Source: Acetilactobacillus jinshanensis (GTDB lineage: Bacteria; Bacillota; Bacilli; Lactobacillales; Lactobacillaceae). From it: a stretch of 64,000 nt of DNA. The notes under the pieces are model-generated. The model was not told the DNA's origin. It saw only the letters and a program-made list of their open reading frames with translations, and ran no database searches. The DNA lies in assembly GCF_004359375.1 (NCBI RefSeq), contig NZ_CP034726.1:1240001-1304000 (forward strand), written 5' to 3'. This document shows positions 8,585 through 18,926 of the stretch, piece after piece. How positions within the stretch are numbered: the stretch's first letter is position 1; every line of letters starts with the position of its first letter. The translations under genes were made by a program, and so were the position numbers.

Positions 8585-8616
8585 ATAATAATATCAATTA
8601 TTGACCTGATAGTCAA
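8585..8616 (-). promoter_or_regulatory. Promoter of infC-rpmI-rplT
   Basis: On the minus strand TTGACT (8611-8616) is followed after 17 bases by TATTAT (8588-8593), a good sigma-A promoter at the start of the leader. Confidence 0.7.
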
Positions 8617-8623
8617 TACTTAT

Positions 8624-10573
8624 TTATTCATTTCTGGAATAAGTTGCGATATCGTGCTTGATGATCTTCAAGAAATCAGGAACACTCATTTCCTTACTGT
8701 CTTTATGACCGTATTCACGAACTGATACCTGGTTGTTAGCCTTTTCCTTATCACCAACAACTAAGGTATAAGGAATCTTCTTGGTCTGTGAATCACGGAT
8801 CAAGTAGTTCATCTTTTCGTTACGGTCATCTAACTGAGAACGTAACTTCATGCTACGGAACTGCTTGTCTAACTTCTTGGCGTAGTCACCATCTTTATCC
8901 ATGCTTACTGGGATAATACGAACCTGATGAGGTGCTAACCAAGTCGGGAATTCACCTTTGTACTGTTCAGTTAAGTAAGCAACGAAACGTTCCATAGTGG
9001 ATACAATACCACGGTGGATCATTACTGGACGGTGTAACTTACCATCTTTACCAACGTAGTGTAAGTCAAAGCGCTTTGGTAACATGAAGTCTAATTGAAT
9101 GGTGGATAGAGTTTCTTCATTGCCTAAGGCAGTGTAAGTCTGAACATCTAACTTAGGGCCATAGAATGCAGCTTCACCTTCCTTTTCAACGTATGGTAAG
9201 TGTAAGTCATCCATGGCACCCTTTAACATGCTCTGGGACTTGTGCCATAAGGCATCATCATTAAAGTACTTCTTGGTGTTGTTAGGGTCACGGTAACTCA
9301 AACGGAAGTGGTAGTTATCAATGTTGAAGTCATGGTAAACATCCATCATTAACTTCAAAATACGTTTGAATTCATCCTGAATCTGGTCAGGTGCAACGAA
9401 AGTATGACCATCATTTAAGGTCATTTCACGAACACGCTGTAAACCTTGTAAGGCACCAGATTTTTCGTAACGGTGCATCATACCTAATTCAGCGATACGC
9501 ATTGGTAAATCACGGTATGAACGAATGTGCTGGTTATAAATTCGGATATGACTTGGGCAGTTCATAGGACGTAATTCTAACCATTCACCGTTATCCATCT
9601 TCATTGGTGGGAACATGTCATCACGGTAATGAGCCCAGTGACCAGAACGTTTATAAACATTTAAGTTCATTAATACTGGGGTATATACGTGTAAGTAACC
9701 GTTAGCGATTTCTTTATCAACGATGTATCGTTCGATTACTCGTCGAATGGTGGCACCATTTGGCATCCAGTAAGGAAGACCTTGACCAACTTTTGGATCA
9801 ACGAAGAATAAGTCTAACTTATTACCGATAACACGGTGATCACGTTCTTTAGCATCCTGAATCTTAGCCAATTCAGCCTTTAAGCCCTTTTGCTTATAGA
9901 ATACGATTGCGTATACACGTTGAAGCATTGGGTTAGAGGATTCACCTTTCCAGTAAGCACCGGCAACGTTAAGTAACTTGAAGTACTTAATGGCCTTAGC
10001 ATCGGATAAGGCTCCGTCCTTAGCGTAAACTAACTGGTCATCAACCTGATAGAACGGAACTTTACCATCATGCTTTTCAGCAAAGGCACGAACGATTTCA
10101 GCCTGGTATGGATCACCATCAACCTGGTTCAAGGCGTCTTTAAGTGATAAGACTTTACGTTCTAACTTAGTATCATTCTTAACGAACTTGTTCATTAAGT
10201 CAGATAATGGCTTTAAGTCATCGGAGTTGACCTGAGTACCTTTTTTATCAGTATCAACGTAAAAGCCGTTCTTTTCAGAACCACTTTCACCGAAACGAAT
10301 ACCTGGGAATGTCTTAGCTAAAGCGGCCTTTAAGAAGATAGCGGCAGTATTCTGTAATACTGTTAAGCCATCTTTAGAATCGGCAGTGACGATCTGAATC
10401 TTGCCACCCTTGTTTAAAGGCTGATCTAAATTGACCCATTCGCCATCAACCTTAGCGGCAACGGCCTTTTTAGCTAAACTAACTGCAATTGACTTAGCAA
10501 TCTTACCTGCAGTAACGCCAGCATCAAATTTTCTAACGCTATTATCAGGGAATTTAAAAGAAAGTTGAGACAT
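8624..10573 (-). CDS. thrS: Threonyl-tRNA synthetase
   Basis: Class II synthetase of 649 residues. Domains in order: TGS (1-62), editing domain, catalytic core with zinc Cys in [12 protein letters not shown] and motif 2 around [18 protein letters not shown], and the C-terminal anticodon-binding domain. In the editing region the family HxxxH motif is not obvious: the corresponding stretch reads [17 protein letters not shown]. Expression is controlled by the T-box leader upstream. Confidence 0.96.
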   Translation of the reverse strand: MSQLSFKFPDNSVRKFDAGVTAGKIAKSIAVSLAKKAVAAKVDGEWVNLDQPLNKGGKIQIVTADSKDGLTVLQNTAAIFLKAALAKTFPGIRFGESGSEKNGFYVDTDKKGTQVNSDDLKPLSDLMNKFVKNDTKLERKVLSLKDALNQVDGDPYQAEIVRAFAEKHDGKVPFYQVDDQLVYAKDGALSDAKAIKYFKLLNVAGAYWKGESSNPMLQRVYAIVFYKQKGLKAELAKIQDAKERDHRVIGNKLDLFFVDPKVGQGLPYWMPNGATIRRVIERYIVDKEIANGYLHVYTPVLMNLNVYKRSGHWAHYRDDMFPPMKMDNGEWLELRPMNCPSHIRIYNQHIRSYRDLPMRIAELGMMHRYEKSGALQGLQRVREMTLNDGHTFVAPDQIQDEFKRILKLMMDVYHDFNIDNYHFRLSYRDPNNTKKYFNDDALWHKSQSMLKGAMDDLHLPYVEKEGEAAFYGPKLDVQTYTALGNEETLSTIQLDFMLPKRFDLHYVGKDGKLHRPVMIHRGIVSTMERFVAYLTEQYKGEFPTWLAPHQVRIIPVSMDKDGDYAKKLDKQFRSMKLRSQLDDRNEKMNYLIRDSQTKKIPYTLVVGDKEKANNQVSVREYGHKDSKEMSVPDFLKIIKHDIATYSRNE

Positions 10574-10589
10574 ATAAAACCTCTCCTTT

Positions 10590-10895
10590 TTAAAATACGG
10601 TGGTCCCAGACGATACTAAAAAATCCCTAATGCAACATGTGCATTAGGGACGTCTTTCAATAATTAAACGCGGTTCCACCCAAATTTCATCCATAACCTT
10701 TTACGCTACTACCCGTAAATAACAGTTATGAACACTCAACTAGGATACTAACGGATCCATGATCCGGCTCAGAATTTCCTCTGAGCGCTAATAAGAGCGG
10801 TGGTCTAAATTCCGGTATAAAAGAGCTTCCATTCAAGGCTCCTTCTCCCTGGATACCTAAGGATTTAAATCATATCTCTTAAAGTTTTCCTCGTA
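10590..10895 (-). promoter_or_regulatory. T-box leader of thrS
   Basis: The T-box sequence GGGTGGAACCGCG lies at 10669-10681 on the minus strand. A terminator hairpin follows at 10624-10650 (TCCCTAATGCA paired with TGCATTAGGGA) ending in a T run. Upstream is a long stem I region. An ACC triplet (Thr) near 10799-10801 is a possible specifier. Uncharged tRNA-Thr should favour readthrough. Confidence 0.9.
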
Positions 10896-10900
10896 TGGTT

Positions 10901-10931
10901 ATATTTAGCCATTAATTATTAGAAATGTCAA
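10901..10931 (-). promoter_or_regulatory. Promoter of the thrS T-box transcript
   Basis: TTGACA (10926-10931) is followed by a TAAATAT at 10901-10907, about 18 bases away, on the minus strand. A transcript starting here would begin just upstream of the T-box stem I. Confidence 0.6.
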
Positions 10932-10948
10932 GAGGATTTTGAATTAAT

Positions 10949-11902
10949 TTAATTATTTTGACTTGGGTTCCTTCGGTTTTGTCCTAACATTTGATATTCA
11001 TTGGCTAGGAAACGAATTCTTTCCATAATCCGCTTAGCGTTCAGCGGATCTTCATCACCACGCGTATCGTATGACAAACGGGTCTTAGCAAAATCGTTCA
11101 TGGAAAAGTTAGAACTAAAGAACGTTGGCATTTCATTCTGCATTCTGTATTCTAGGATCACACTAAAGATGTCATCCCGGATCCACGATGACATCACGTT
11201 AGCACCAATATCATCAAGCATTAAGACGGGGGCCTGTTCAATCGAACGGATCTTACGGGCGGTACTGTTATCTGAAATCGAAGCCTTCATTTCAACGGCA
11301 AAGGTCGGAAAATGAACTAAAGCTGATTCATAGCCATCTTTAGCTAATTTATTGGCAATGGCTGCCAGTAAGAACGTTTTACCGACACCTAAGGGTCCGT
11401 AAATATACAGGCCTTTATGATACTTATTAGGATTATTTTCATACTGACCAACAAAATTAATGGCGGCTTCAAGGATCGTCGATCGACTTGAATCGGATTG
11501 ACTATCAAAATTAGTTAATGAAGCATTCTGATCCTGTTTTGGTAACGCAACCGAATGAACCCGATCACGAAGCGCTTGTTGTCGTTTTACTTCAGCAGTA
11601 TGTTCAGTCGGCTGATAAGCAATACTGATGGAGTGGTCATTTAAAACTAGATGCGGAACGTAACCTGGCATTAAGCCCTGCTGACCATTTTTTAATTTAT
11701 TCTTTTCTTGGACGTATTCATGCAATTTAGGTGCTGAACGAACTAAATTATCCTGTGACATTTCGCTACGATATTTATGGATAAAGGCCTTTACATCAGG
11801 ATCGTTATAGACCTGATGCATGATTTGACGATAAGGCAGCAGATGATGCTCCTTCATAATCAAATCTAGCGTTCGTTTCATGCCATTATGAACATTTTTC
11901 AT
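10949..11902 (-). CDS. dnaI: Primosomal protein DnaI (helicase loader)
   Basis: An AAA+ ATPase that loads the replicative helicase. The 317-residue protein has an N-terminal helicase-interacting domain, Walker A GPLGVGKT at 169-176 and Walker B VLMLDDIG. Its start overlaps the end of dnaB by four bases, so the two are coupled. Confidence 0.95.
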   Translation of the reverse strand: MKNVHNGMKRTLDLIMKEHHLLPYRQIMHQVYNDPDVKAFIHKYRSEMSQDNLVRSAPKLHEYVQEKNKLKNGQQGLMPGYVPHLVLNDHSISIAYQPTEHTAEVKRQQALRDRVHSVALPKQDQNASLTNFDSQSDSSRSTILEAAINFVGQYENNPNKYHKGLYIYGPLGVGKTFLLAAIANKLAKDGYESALVHFPTFAVEMKASISDNSTARKIRSIEQAPVLMLDDIGANVMSSWIRDDIFSVILEYRMQNEMPTFFSSNFSMNDFAKTRLSYDTRGDEDPLNAKRIMERIRFLANEYQMLGQNRRNPSQNN

Positions 11903-13326
11903 TTCCTACCACCCTTTCCATGATTGGGCTGATGATTCAATTTTGCTAATTGTTGCTTAATTTTACGCTGGACCTTTGGATTAGTCGGATGCAATTTAAC
12001 GTGGTAATCCGAGCGGGCCCACTTAGGCAACTTCTGTTTGATTACGGGTTTGCGACGATTGTAGCTGTATCGCCTAGCGTGATTACCCTGCATTTTCTTA
12101 ATCCTTTTATTCTTTCGTTCGGTAACGCCCCGGTTAAACTTTTCAATTTCGTTCAGGGCTTCAGCAGGTGTATTCACTCCAGCTTGTCCCCAAGCTGCCA
12201 TAATGTATTGCATATACGTTGACTGCAGAGCTGGCCGGTGTTTCTCAACGATCATATAATAACTCAGAATATTGATTACACCCTGATTGTCACGGAAAGC
12301 ATGGTTATCAATTAACTGACGAAGGATATTTTCTTCCTGATGCGTAACAATCGCATGAGAATTAATCTGCTTCTTTAAATGATACAGAAACTGAACTGGT
12401 GAATAATAGTCAGCAGCTTTGATTAAACCAGCCTTTTCACGTGATACCTTCGGATTCTGTTTAATACTCTGACCCGGCTGAACTTTAAATTTAGTCTTCG
12501 ACGGGATGCCAGGATTGCCTTGGAACGATTTGGAAATCAGCCATTTAAATTTATTAAAGTCAATCTTATTACTAGTGATCGACGTAGCCTGTTTAATGTA
12601 GTTGGCCATTGCCGGTTCATCTAGGCCATACAACGTGTGTTCAGTTAAAATGAGCTGACGATGCCGTTTGACCGCATCGACATCGGAATAACTTTGCTTC
12701 ATTAAATCTAAAAGTAACTCGAAGTTAAAATCATGCGACTCATTGATGTAGCTTTGGTCTTCCTTAAGACTTGAAGCCATTTTAGCCGTCATTCCTGACC
12801 GAATCTGTTTAATCAACGTTGGTAGATCAGTAATATCCTGGTGACCGACATTATATACTTCTAAAAAGTTACGGGTTAAATCGTGAACGTTGTTAAACTG
12901 ATACGGCTTAGCGATTAAATCCCGACTTAGGGTTAAGAACCGGTGACCACCAACGATCTCCAGTAAACCGATACTTAATAGATCTGATCGAAAAAACTCA
13001 CGAGCTGAAACCGGTTGAATTAAATGAAAAATATAAAAAGGATGAACCGAATCCTTTTTATAGAAAGTTCTCATTAATCCAGCGCCCTCAACACGTCTCA
13101 AAGCCCTTTCAAAGACGTTAATATCCACGTTTAAATAAGCTAAGAGATCACTGATTGGGCGTTTAAACAACGGGTTCTTACTGATTTCACCTAATTGCCA
13201 CAGTAAATTAGTTAAAGCATAGGCGATTGGGTGTAATAACGGTTGATATAAAAGGTCTAAGGAACGCCGACGAGTATTTGAAAGGTTGTCATCCCTAACG
13301 ATGATAAAGCCAGCCTTCGGGTCCAT
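11899..13326 (-). CDS. dnaB: Replication initiation and membrane attachment protein DnaB (DnaB/DnaD family)
   Basis: This is the Firmicute DnaB, unrelated to E. coli DnaB helicase. It helps load helicase at oriC and in restart. The 475-residue protein has an N-terminal winged-helix region and a DnaD-like C-terminal domain (about 320-400, AEALNEIEKFNR), then a strongly basic tail. It lies between nrdR and dnaI as in Bacillus. Confidence 0.93.
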   Translation of the reverse strand: MDPKAGFIIVRDDNLSNTRRRSLDLLYQPLLHPIAYALTNLLWQLGEISKNPLFKRPISDLLAYLNVDINVFERALRRVEGAGLMRTFYKKDSVHPFYIFHLIQPVSAREFFRSDLLSIGLLEIVGGHRFLTLSRDLIAKPYQFNNVHDLTRNFLEVYNVGHQDITDLPTLIKQIRSGMTAKMASSLKEDQSYINESHDFNFELLLDLMKQSYSDVDAVKRHRQLILTEHTLYGLDEPAMANYIKQATSITSNKIDFNKFKWLISKSFQGNPGIPSKTKFKVQPGQSIKQNPKVSREKAGLIKAADYYSPVQFLYHLKKQINSHAIVTHQEENILRQLIDNHAFRDNQGVINILSYYMIVEKHRPALQSTYMQYIMAAWGQAGVNTPAEALNEIEKFNRGVTERKNKRIKKMQGNHARRYSYNRRKPVIKQKLPKWARSDYHVKLHPTNPKVQRKIKQQLAKLNHQPNHGKGGRK

Positions 13327-13328
13327 AT

Positions 13329-13925
13329 CTAATTCCGGCTTTCTTGACTAGAATCTTTTGCGTTGGACTTCGATTTTGGTTCATCAGCTGCTTGTGACTG
13401 CCGAGGTTTAGCCTGAGCAGACTTCTGGTCATTCATTTGATTTTGCTTTTGCTGATGTTCCTTCTTGGTCTTATCACGATCCATAACTTCTTTTAATTCG
13501 TGATAAAATTCCGTCATATCTTTAAACTGACGATAAACACTGGCAAAACGAACGTACGCAATTTCATCAACGGATGATAATTCGTGCATAACGTATTCAC
13601 CAATCCGCCGGCTTGAAACTTCAGTTAAACCAAGGGATCGAATCTTATTTTCAACGTGATCAACAATACTGATCATTTTACTCATTGGGATCGGTCGCTT
13701 TTCGGCCGAACGAATAATCCCACGAAGAATCTTTTCACGATTAAATTCTTCACGAGTGCCGTTCTTTTTAATTACTAATAACGGCGTCTTTTCAATTCTT
13801 TCAAATGTAGTGTATCGAAAGCCACAATTTTCACACTTCCGACGACGACGAATTACACTGCCACCATCGGTTGGACGGCTATCGATCACACGTGATCCAT
13901 TCTTATGACAATGTGGACATCTCAT
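13329..13925 (-). CDS. nrdR: Transcriptional repressor NrdR, with long C-terminal tail
   Basis: NrdR represses ribonucleotide reductase genes according to the ATP/dATP balance. The N-terminal zinc ribbon has Cys3/Cys6 and Cys31/Cys34; the ATP cone follows at about 49-139 ([19 protein letters not shown]). NrdR is normally about 150-160 residues; this one has 198, with a hydrophilic Gln/Lys/Ser-rich tail from about 153 that looks disordered. A nrdI gene that may belong to its regulon is at 38833, though no NrdR box was confirmed there. Confidence 0.94.
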   Translation of the reverse strand: MRCPHCHKNGSRVIDSRPTDGGSVIRRRRKCENCGFRYTTFERIEKTPLLVIKKNGTREEFNREKILRGIIRSAEKRPIPMSKMISIVDHVENKIRSLGLTEVSSRRIGEYVMHELSSVDEIAYVRFASVYRQFKDMTEFYHELKEVMDRDKTKKEHQQKQNQMNDQKSAQAKPRQSQAADEPKSKSNAKDSSQESRN

Positions 13926-13941
13926 AATATCACCTTAGAAA

Positions 13942-14529
13942 TTAAATTTGATGACAATCAATTAATTCTTTGACCTGCGATAACGTTTGCTGCTTAGTAC
14001 CATCACTATTAATGACCCAATCCGCTAATCGTTCCTTGATACTTAACGGCCATTGACTATCAATTCGAGCTTCAGCATTACTAATCGATAAATGATCGCG
14101 TAACATAACCCGCTTTAGCTGAATAACGGGATCACACGAAACAACCAAAATTTTATCAACTAGATATTGATAACCACTTTCAAAAAGGGTTGGCGCATCT
14201 AAAACGACGTGCTTTGATGTTCGGCAATCACGCTTTAGTTCAGTGACGATCCCGTTTCGAATAAACGGGTCGATAATTCGAACTAAGTCCCGTAATTCTT
14301 GTGGGTGCGTAAAAACGAAATGACCTAATTTACGTCGGTTCAACGTTTGGTCCGAATTCAAATATTGTTTGCCAAAATGCTGAATCATGGCATGTAAACC
14401 TGGTTGACCTTTACCTTGAACCAAATGTGTAATTTTATCAGCGTCAACAATGTAAAAGCCACGCTGATTTAAATATTTACTAACGTTGGATTTACCAGTT
14501 GCAATTCCACCCGTTAAACCGATAATCAT
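13942..14529 (-). CDS. coaE: Dephospho-CoA kinase
   Basis: Last step of CoA synthesis. The 195-residue protein has Walker A GGIATGKS at 7-14 and DAPTLFESGY in the lid/substrate region. Its ATG overlaps the mutM stop by four bases (ATGA). Confidence 0.95.
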   Translation of the reverse strand: MIIGLTGGIATGKSNVSKYLNQRGFYIVDADKITHLVQGKGQPGLHAMIQHFGKQYLNSDQTLNRRKLGHFVFTHPQELRDLVRIIDPFIRNGIVTELKRDCRTSKHVVLDAPTLFESGYQYLVDKILVVSCDPVIQLKRVMLRDHLSISNAEARIDSQWPLSIKERLADWVINSDGTKQQTLSQVKELIDCHQI

Positions 14530-15359
14530 TTAACCAGCTTCTGACATTTAGGACAGAAATGCGTCCCACGTTGAGCAACTTTAATCTTTTTAATTGGGGT
14601 TCCGCAACGGCCACATGGTTTACCAGTTCGGTGATAAACGTGTAAATGATGCTGGAAAGATCCTGATTTACCAAAGGCGTTCTTATACGTAAAGACGGTT
14701 GTCCCGTGGCCTTTAATGGCCGCTTGAATTTCATTGATAATGTTCTTACGAAGTAATTTTATTTTAGCGTCACTGATCAGATTAGTCTTTTGTTTCGGAT
14801 GGATTTTACTCATCCACAGGACTTCATCGGTATAGATATTACCTAAACCGGCGATGTGACTTTGATTTAACAGGAACGGCTTAATTTGGCCACGACTCTT
14901 GTTCATGATCTTCTTCATGTAAGCAAACGTTAGATCTTTTGCGGTCGGTTCAGGTCCTAATGCCCCCAATCCAGAAACGGTCTTTTCCTGACCGTTCTTA
15001 ATTAGCCACATTCGACCAAACTTACGGGTATCGTTATAACGTAATTCTCGATCACCGTTTAAATGAAAGATGACGTAATCGTGCTTATCTAACGGTTCAC
15101 CACTTTTATGAACCATGTATTTACCTTCCATTCGGAGATGGGAAACCAACGTCATATCACCAGTTAATCGAAATAATAGGTATTTACCCCGGCGATCGAC
15201 CCGCTTGATCTTCTTATTCTTTAAACGATCTTTAAAATCATTTGCGGAAACATTTTGAATCATTTTTGGATAACGAACGTCAACGTGTTCAATAGTAGAG
15301 CCCTTAACTAATTCGTTTAAACCTCGTTTAACCGTTTCAACTTCTGGTAATTCAGGCAT
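14526..15359 (-). CDS. mutM: Formamidopyrimidine-DNA glycosylase
   Basis: Removes 8-oxoguanine and formamidopyrimidines. The 277-residue protein starts MPELPEVETVKRGL with catalytic Pro2 and Glu3, and ends with a zinc finger (CGRCGTP and CPKCQ). It lies between polA and coaE, as in most lactobacilli. Confidence 0.97.
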   Translation of the reverse strand: MPELPEVETVKRGLNELVKGSTIEHVDVRYPKMIQNVSANDFKDRLKNKKIKRVDRRGKYLLFRLTGDMTLVSHLRMEGKYMVHKSGEPLDKHDYVIFHLNGDRELRYNDTRKFGRMWLIKNGQEKTVSGLGALGPEPTAKDLTFAYMKKIMNKSRGQIKPFLLNQSHIAGLGNIYTDEVLWMSKIHPKQKTNLISDAKIKLLRKNIINEIQAAIKGHGTTVFTYKNAFGKSGSFQHHLHVYHRTGKPCGRCGTPIKKIKVAQRGTHFCPKCQKLVK

Positions 15360-15396
15360 GTCTTAATAACTTCCTTTTTGAATCTATAACGTTTTT

Positions 15397-18033
15397 CTAA
15401 AAATCGTACCAATTATCGCCATGATGACTTGAGACCTTTAACGGAACCGCTAATTTAACGGCGTGATCCATTACATCAGGGACAATTTTAGCTAATTTAG
15501 GAAGTTCGGACTTGGGCGCTTCAAAGATTAGTTCATCATGGATCTGTAATAACATCGTTGCCTGCATATTCTTAATGGCTTTCTCCATCTTAATCATTGC
15601 CATCTTAATAATATCCGCAGCGCTTCCTTGAATTGGCGTATTCATTGCGGTTCGTTCAGCAAACGAACGGGTGTGGAAATTATTAGAGTGAATATCTGGC
15701 AAATATCGGCGACGATGAGTAATCGTTTCAACATAACCTAGTTTGTGAGCTTTTTCAACGGAATCATGCATGTACTTCTTAACGTTTGGATATTCATCGA
15801 AGTACTTATGAATAAAGATACTGGCTCGTTTTCGACTAATTCCAGTATTTCGGGCTAAACCAAAGGCACTAATTCCGTAAACGATCCCGAAGTTAACGGC
15901 TTTAGCTTGACGACGTAAGTTCGGCGTAACTTCGTTATTCGACTTCAGTCCGAAAATTCGCCGGGCGGTCGAAGCATGAATATCACGACCCTGCAAGAAT
16001 TCTTCTTGCATATTATGGTCGCCAGAAATTGAAGCTAAGACCCTTAATTCAACTTGGGAATAATCCGATGACCAAATTTCCCAGCCCTTTTTCCTTGGAA
16101 TAAAGGCTTTGCGAATCTTTCGACCTTCAGGGGTTCGAACCGGAATGTTTTGTAGATTTGGATCAACCGATGATAAACGACCGGTTCGGGTTAAAGTCTG
16201 CAAATAACGGGTGTGAACCTTATGGTCAGATGAATAAACGTCTTTTAATAAGCCATCAATATACGTTGACAGGATCTTTGATAACCGACGGTACTTTAAA
16301 ATCTTCTGAACGATTGGTGCATCAGGTGCTAAACGTTTCAGAATACCAACCGATGTTGAAAAACCAGTCTTAGTTTTCTTTAACGGTGGCAACTGAAGTT
16401 TCCAGAATAAGATTCGACTTAACTGTTTTGGTGAACCAATGTTAAACGTTTCGCCGGCATCTTCATAGATACCCTGTTTTAATTCTTCTAACCGTTCACT
16501 ATACTTACTCTTCATGTTAGTAAGAATCTTGGTGTTAACCGTAATCCCAGCAATTTCCATTCGTGCCAAGACAAATGATAATGGTAATTCAATCTGAGTA
16601 TAAAGCTTAGTCTGTTCATGACCTTTTAGTTGTTTAAATAATGGAGCTCTCAACTTATCAATTGCGATTAATTTTCGGGTCCAATGATTGAACAAAATTC
16701 GATCATCTTTAGGTAAATGACGACTCTTTCCGGTACCGTAAACTTCACTATCGGTCTTGACCCCAAAATAGCCGTGTAAATTAGCAATCTTACCTAAATC
16801 ATTTTCGTTTTCACTGGTGTTAAGAAGATAAGATACTAATAACATGTCAAAATCAACGTTATTTAATTTAATGCCAAGTCGATGTAAGCCTACGTAAGTC
16901 CGCTTAGCGTCAAAAACGTTTTTAGTGATCGTTTGGCTTTCTAGTAATTTCTTTAATGGTTCAAGCTTAAGTAAATCCACGTCTTTTGAGACATACCAAT
17001 TACCGGTGCTACCAATCGCAAAACCCACAAACGGTGCTACATGGTAATTAAGCCCGAACATCCCAAGATAAAATTCGACGTGATCAGTCATCTGTTTCAT
17101 TGCCTGATCAAGATTAGCTTTGGTTAAGACATGATAACTAACCGTTTGGTTAAAGGTGACGTGCATCTGGCTTAAGAACTTACGAAAACCTAACTTCTGG
17201 TAAAGTTTAACTAGTTCTTTAGTTTGGTCACCATGATAAGTAATATCCTTTAGACCAATTTTAATGGGTGCATTCCGATCGATTGTAGCTAATTTTTTAG
17301 CTAAAAATGCAATTGGTTTATCTTCAACTAAATGCTGATGTAATTTTTTGGCGTGGATGGTGTCAACATTTTTATATAAATTTTCGATGTTACCGTATTT
17401 TTTAATTAGTTTATCAGCAGTCTTTTTACCAACCTTGGTGACTCCCGGATAATTATCCGAGCTATCACCTTGCAGAGCTTTCTTATCAATAATCTGACGA
17501 GGAGTGAGTCCCAATGTCTTTTTCAAGTAAGCCGGGGTGTAGTGAACCGTATGGGTAACCCCAGTCTTAGAGATGCTAACCGTCGTGTGTTTAGAACAGA
17601 GTTGAGTTAAATCACGGTCACCAGTAACGATCCACGTTTGATAACCCGCTTCATCAGCTTCACGAGCTAACGTCCCAATGATGTCATCGGCTTCGTAATT
17701 CTTAATCTCGTAACTCTTAATGCCACGAGCTTTAAGTAACTTCATCATCACGGGAAACTGTTCGGTTAATTCCGGTGGCGTTTTGCGTCGGTTGCCTTTG
17801 TAATCTGCATATATATTGGTTCTAAACGTTACGCTTCCGGCATCGAAAGCAGCTAAGACAGCGGTTGGCTGGATTTTATCTAGCATCTTACTAAGCATGA
17901 CGTTAAAGCCATAAAGTGCGTTGGTATGAAGACCCGTTGGACTTGTGAACCGATCGATCGATCTATACAATGCATAGAATGCCTTAAACAGGATGCTATT
18001 TCCATCAATTAATAATAGCCTTTTTTTGGACAT
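15397..18033 (-). CDS. polA: DNA polymerase I
   Basis: 878 residues from the ATG at 18033: 5'-3' exonuclease domain (MSKKRLLLIDGNSILFKAF onward), a degenerate 3'-5' exonuclease domain without the usual acidic metal ligands, and the polymerase domain with DYSQVELRVLAS and LQIHDELIFEAP. An ATG five codons upstream (18048) is possible, but GGGAG lies between the two, seven bases before the chosen start. First gene of the polA-mutM-coaE-nrdR-dnaB-dnaI operon. Confidence 0.96.
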   Translation of the reverse strand: MSKKRLLLIDGNSILFKAFYALYRSIDRFTSPTGLHTNALYGFNVMLSKMLDKIQPTAVLAAFDAGSVTFRTNIYADYKGNRRKTPPELTEQFPVMMKLLKARGIKSYEIKNYEADDIIGTLAREADEAGYQTWIVTGDRDLTQLCSKHTTVSISKTGVTHTVHYTPAYLKKTLGLTPRQIIDKKALQGDSSDNYPGVTKVGKKTADKLIKKYGNIENLYKNVDTIHAKKLHQHLVEDKPIAFLAKKLATIDRNAPIKIGLKDITYHGDQTKELVKLYQKLGFRKFLSQMHVTFNQTVSYHVLTKANLDQAMKQMTDHVEFYLGMFGLNYHVAPFVGFAIGSTGNWYVSKDVDLLKLEPLKKLLESQTITKNVFDAKRTYVGLHRLGIKLNNVDFDMLLVSYLLNTSENENDLGKIANLHGYFGVKTDSEVYGTGKSRHLPKDDRILFNHWTRKLIAIDKLRAPLFKQLKGHEQTKLYTQIELPLSFVLARMEIAGITVNTKILTNMKSKYSERLEELKQGIYEDAGETFNIGSPKQLSRILFWKLQLPPLKKTKTGFSTSVGILKRLAPDAPIVQKILKYRRLSKILSTYIDGLLKDVYSSDHKVHTRYLQTLTRTGRLSSVDPNLQNIPVRTPEGRKIRKAFIPRKKGWEIWSSDYSQVELRVLASISGDHNMQEEFLQGRDIHASTARRIFGLKSNNEVTPNLRRQAKAVNFGIVYGISAFGLARNTGISRKRASIFIHKYFDEYPNVKKYMHDSVEKAHKLGYVETITHRRRYLPDIHSNNFHTRSFAERTAMNTPIQGSAADIIKMAMIKMEKAIKNMQATMLLQIHDELIFEAPKSELPKLAKIVPDVMDHAVKLAVPLKVSSHHGDNWYDF

Positions 18034-18125
18034 AGAATTCTCCCTCATTTTTACGCTACCATCATTTTAGCACTATATATTGTACCTAACCACATAACAT
18101 ATCTAGTGTTTAACGATGAGTAAAC

Positions 18126-18166
18126 AAAAACGGTTCTCAGAAATAATTCTGAAAACCGTTATTTTT
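18126..18166 (-). terminator. Terminator after the Bax inhibitor-1 gene
   Basis: AAAAACGGTT at 18126-18135 pairs with AACCGTTATTTTT around an inner CTCAGAA/TTCTGAA stem. T-rich sequence on both sides allows use in either direction. Confidence 0.75.
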
Positions 18167-18183
18167 AATAAATATTTCAAAAA

Positions 18184-18912
18184 TTAATTACGGTTGTTAC
18201 CAACACCGCCAAAGATTTCTAATAAGCTGATAAAGATGTTAATGAAGTCTAAGTATAATGCCAAGGCACCATTAATAGCTAAACCATTCATCGAAATCCG
18301 GTCATGGAAGTTAATGTATAAAGCTTTCATCTGACGGGTATCAAACATTGTTAATAGTGAGAAGATAACCACGGCAGCCAATGATAAGAATAATTCAATC
18401 ATGCCACTCTTTAAGAATAGATTGACGAGCATGGCAACGATTAAACCAATCATTGCACCAAATAACTGAGTACCTAACTTTGCTAGACTCCGCTTGGTAA
18501 ATAAACCAACGGCACTCATGGCAACGAAGATACTAGCACTAGATACAAATGCGGTTGTGATGGTAGTCCCGGTATAAGCAATGAAAATACTAGAAAACAT
18601 CAAACCGGTCAAGGCGGCATAGACCATTAATTCAATAAAGCCAACGACGGCATTCCGCATGGCAGCTCGACCTAAAATGAACGGTAAAATAAACCAGGCA
18701 ATCAATAAGATCCAGCTCATGCCACCGGTTGGTGTAACTTTCATAACACTACCGGCATAATAAGCAACACCAGCTGAAACTAAAACGGCTAATGCCATCC
18801 AGGCATACATTTTAGTTAAAAATGAATTTAAGCCTTCTGATTCATTAACGAGAATCCGACCATTAGTAGGATCAACATCGGGCCGTTGTTCATTAAAATT
18901 GAAGTTATTCAA
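18184..18912 (-). CDS. Bax inhibitor-1/YccA family membrane protein
   Basis: 242 residues with about seven membrane segments and the family ending ALALYLDFINIFISLLEIFGG. Relatives include the B. subtilis pH-sensitive calcium channel YetJ; the role in lactobacilli is not established. It sits 14 bases after murC and may share its transcript. Confidence 0.92.
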   Translation of the reverse strand: MNNFNFNEQRPDVDPTNGRILVNESEGLNSFLTKMYAWMALAVLVSAGVAYYAGSVMKVTPTGGMSWILLIAWFILPFILGRAAMRNAVVGFIELMVYAALTGLMFSSIFIAYTGTTITTAFVSSASIFVAMSAVGLFTKRSLAKLGTQLFGAMIGLIVAMLVNLFLKSGMIELFLSLAAVVIFSLLTMFDTRQMKALYINFHDRISMNGLAINGALALYLDFINIFISLLEIFGGVGNNRN

Positions 18913-18926
18913 TATAACAGCTCCTT

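Noticed and set aside
15397-18033. Loss of proofreading in DNA polymerase I as an anomaly
   Set aside because: A degenerate 3'-5' exonuclease domain is normal for Bacillus and lactobacillus PolA.
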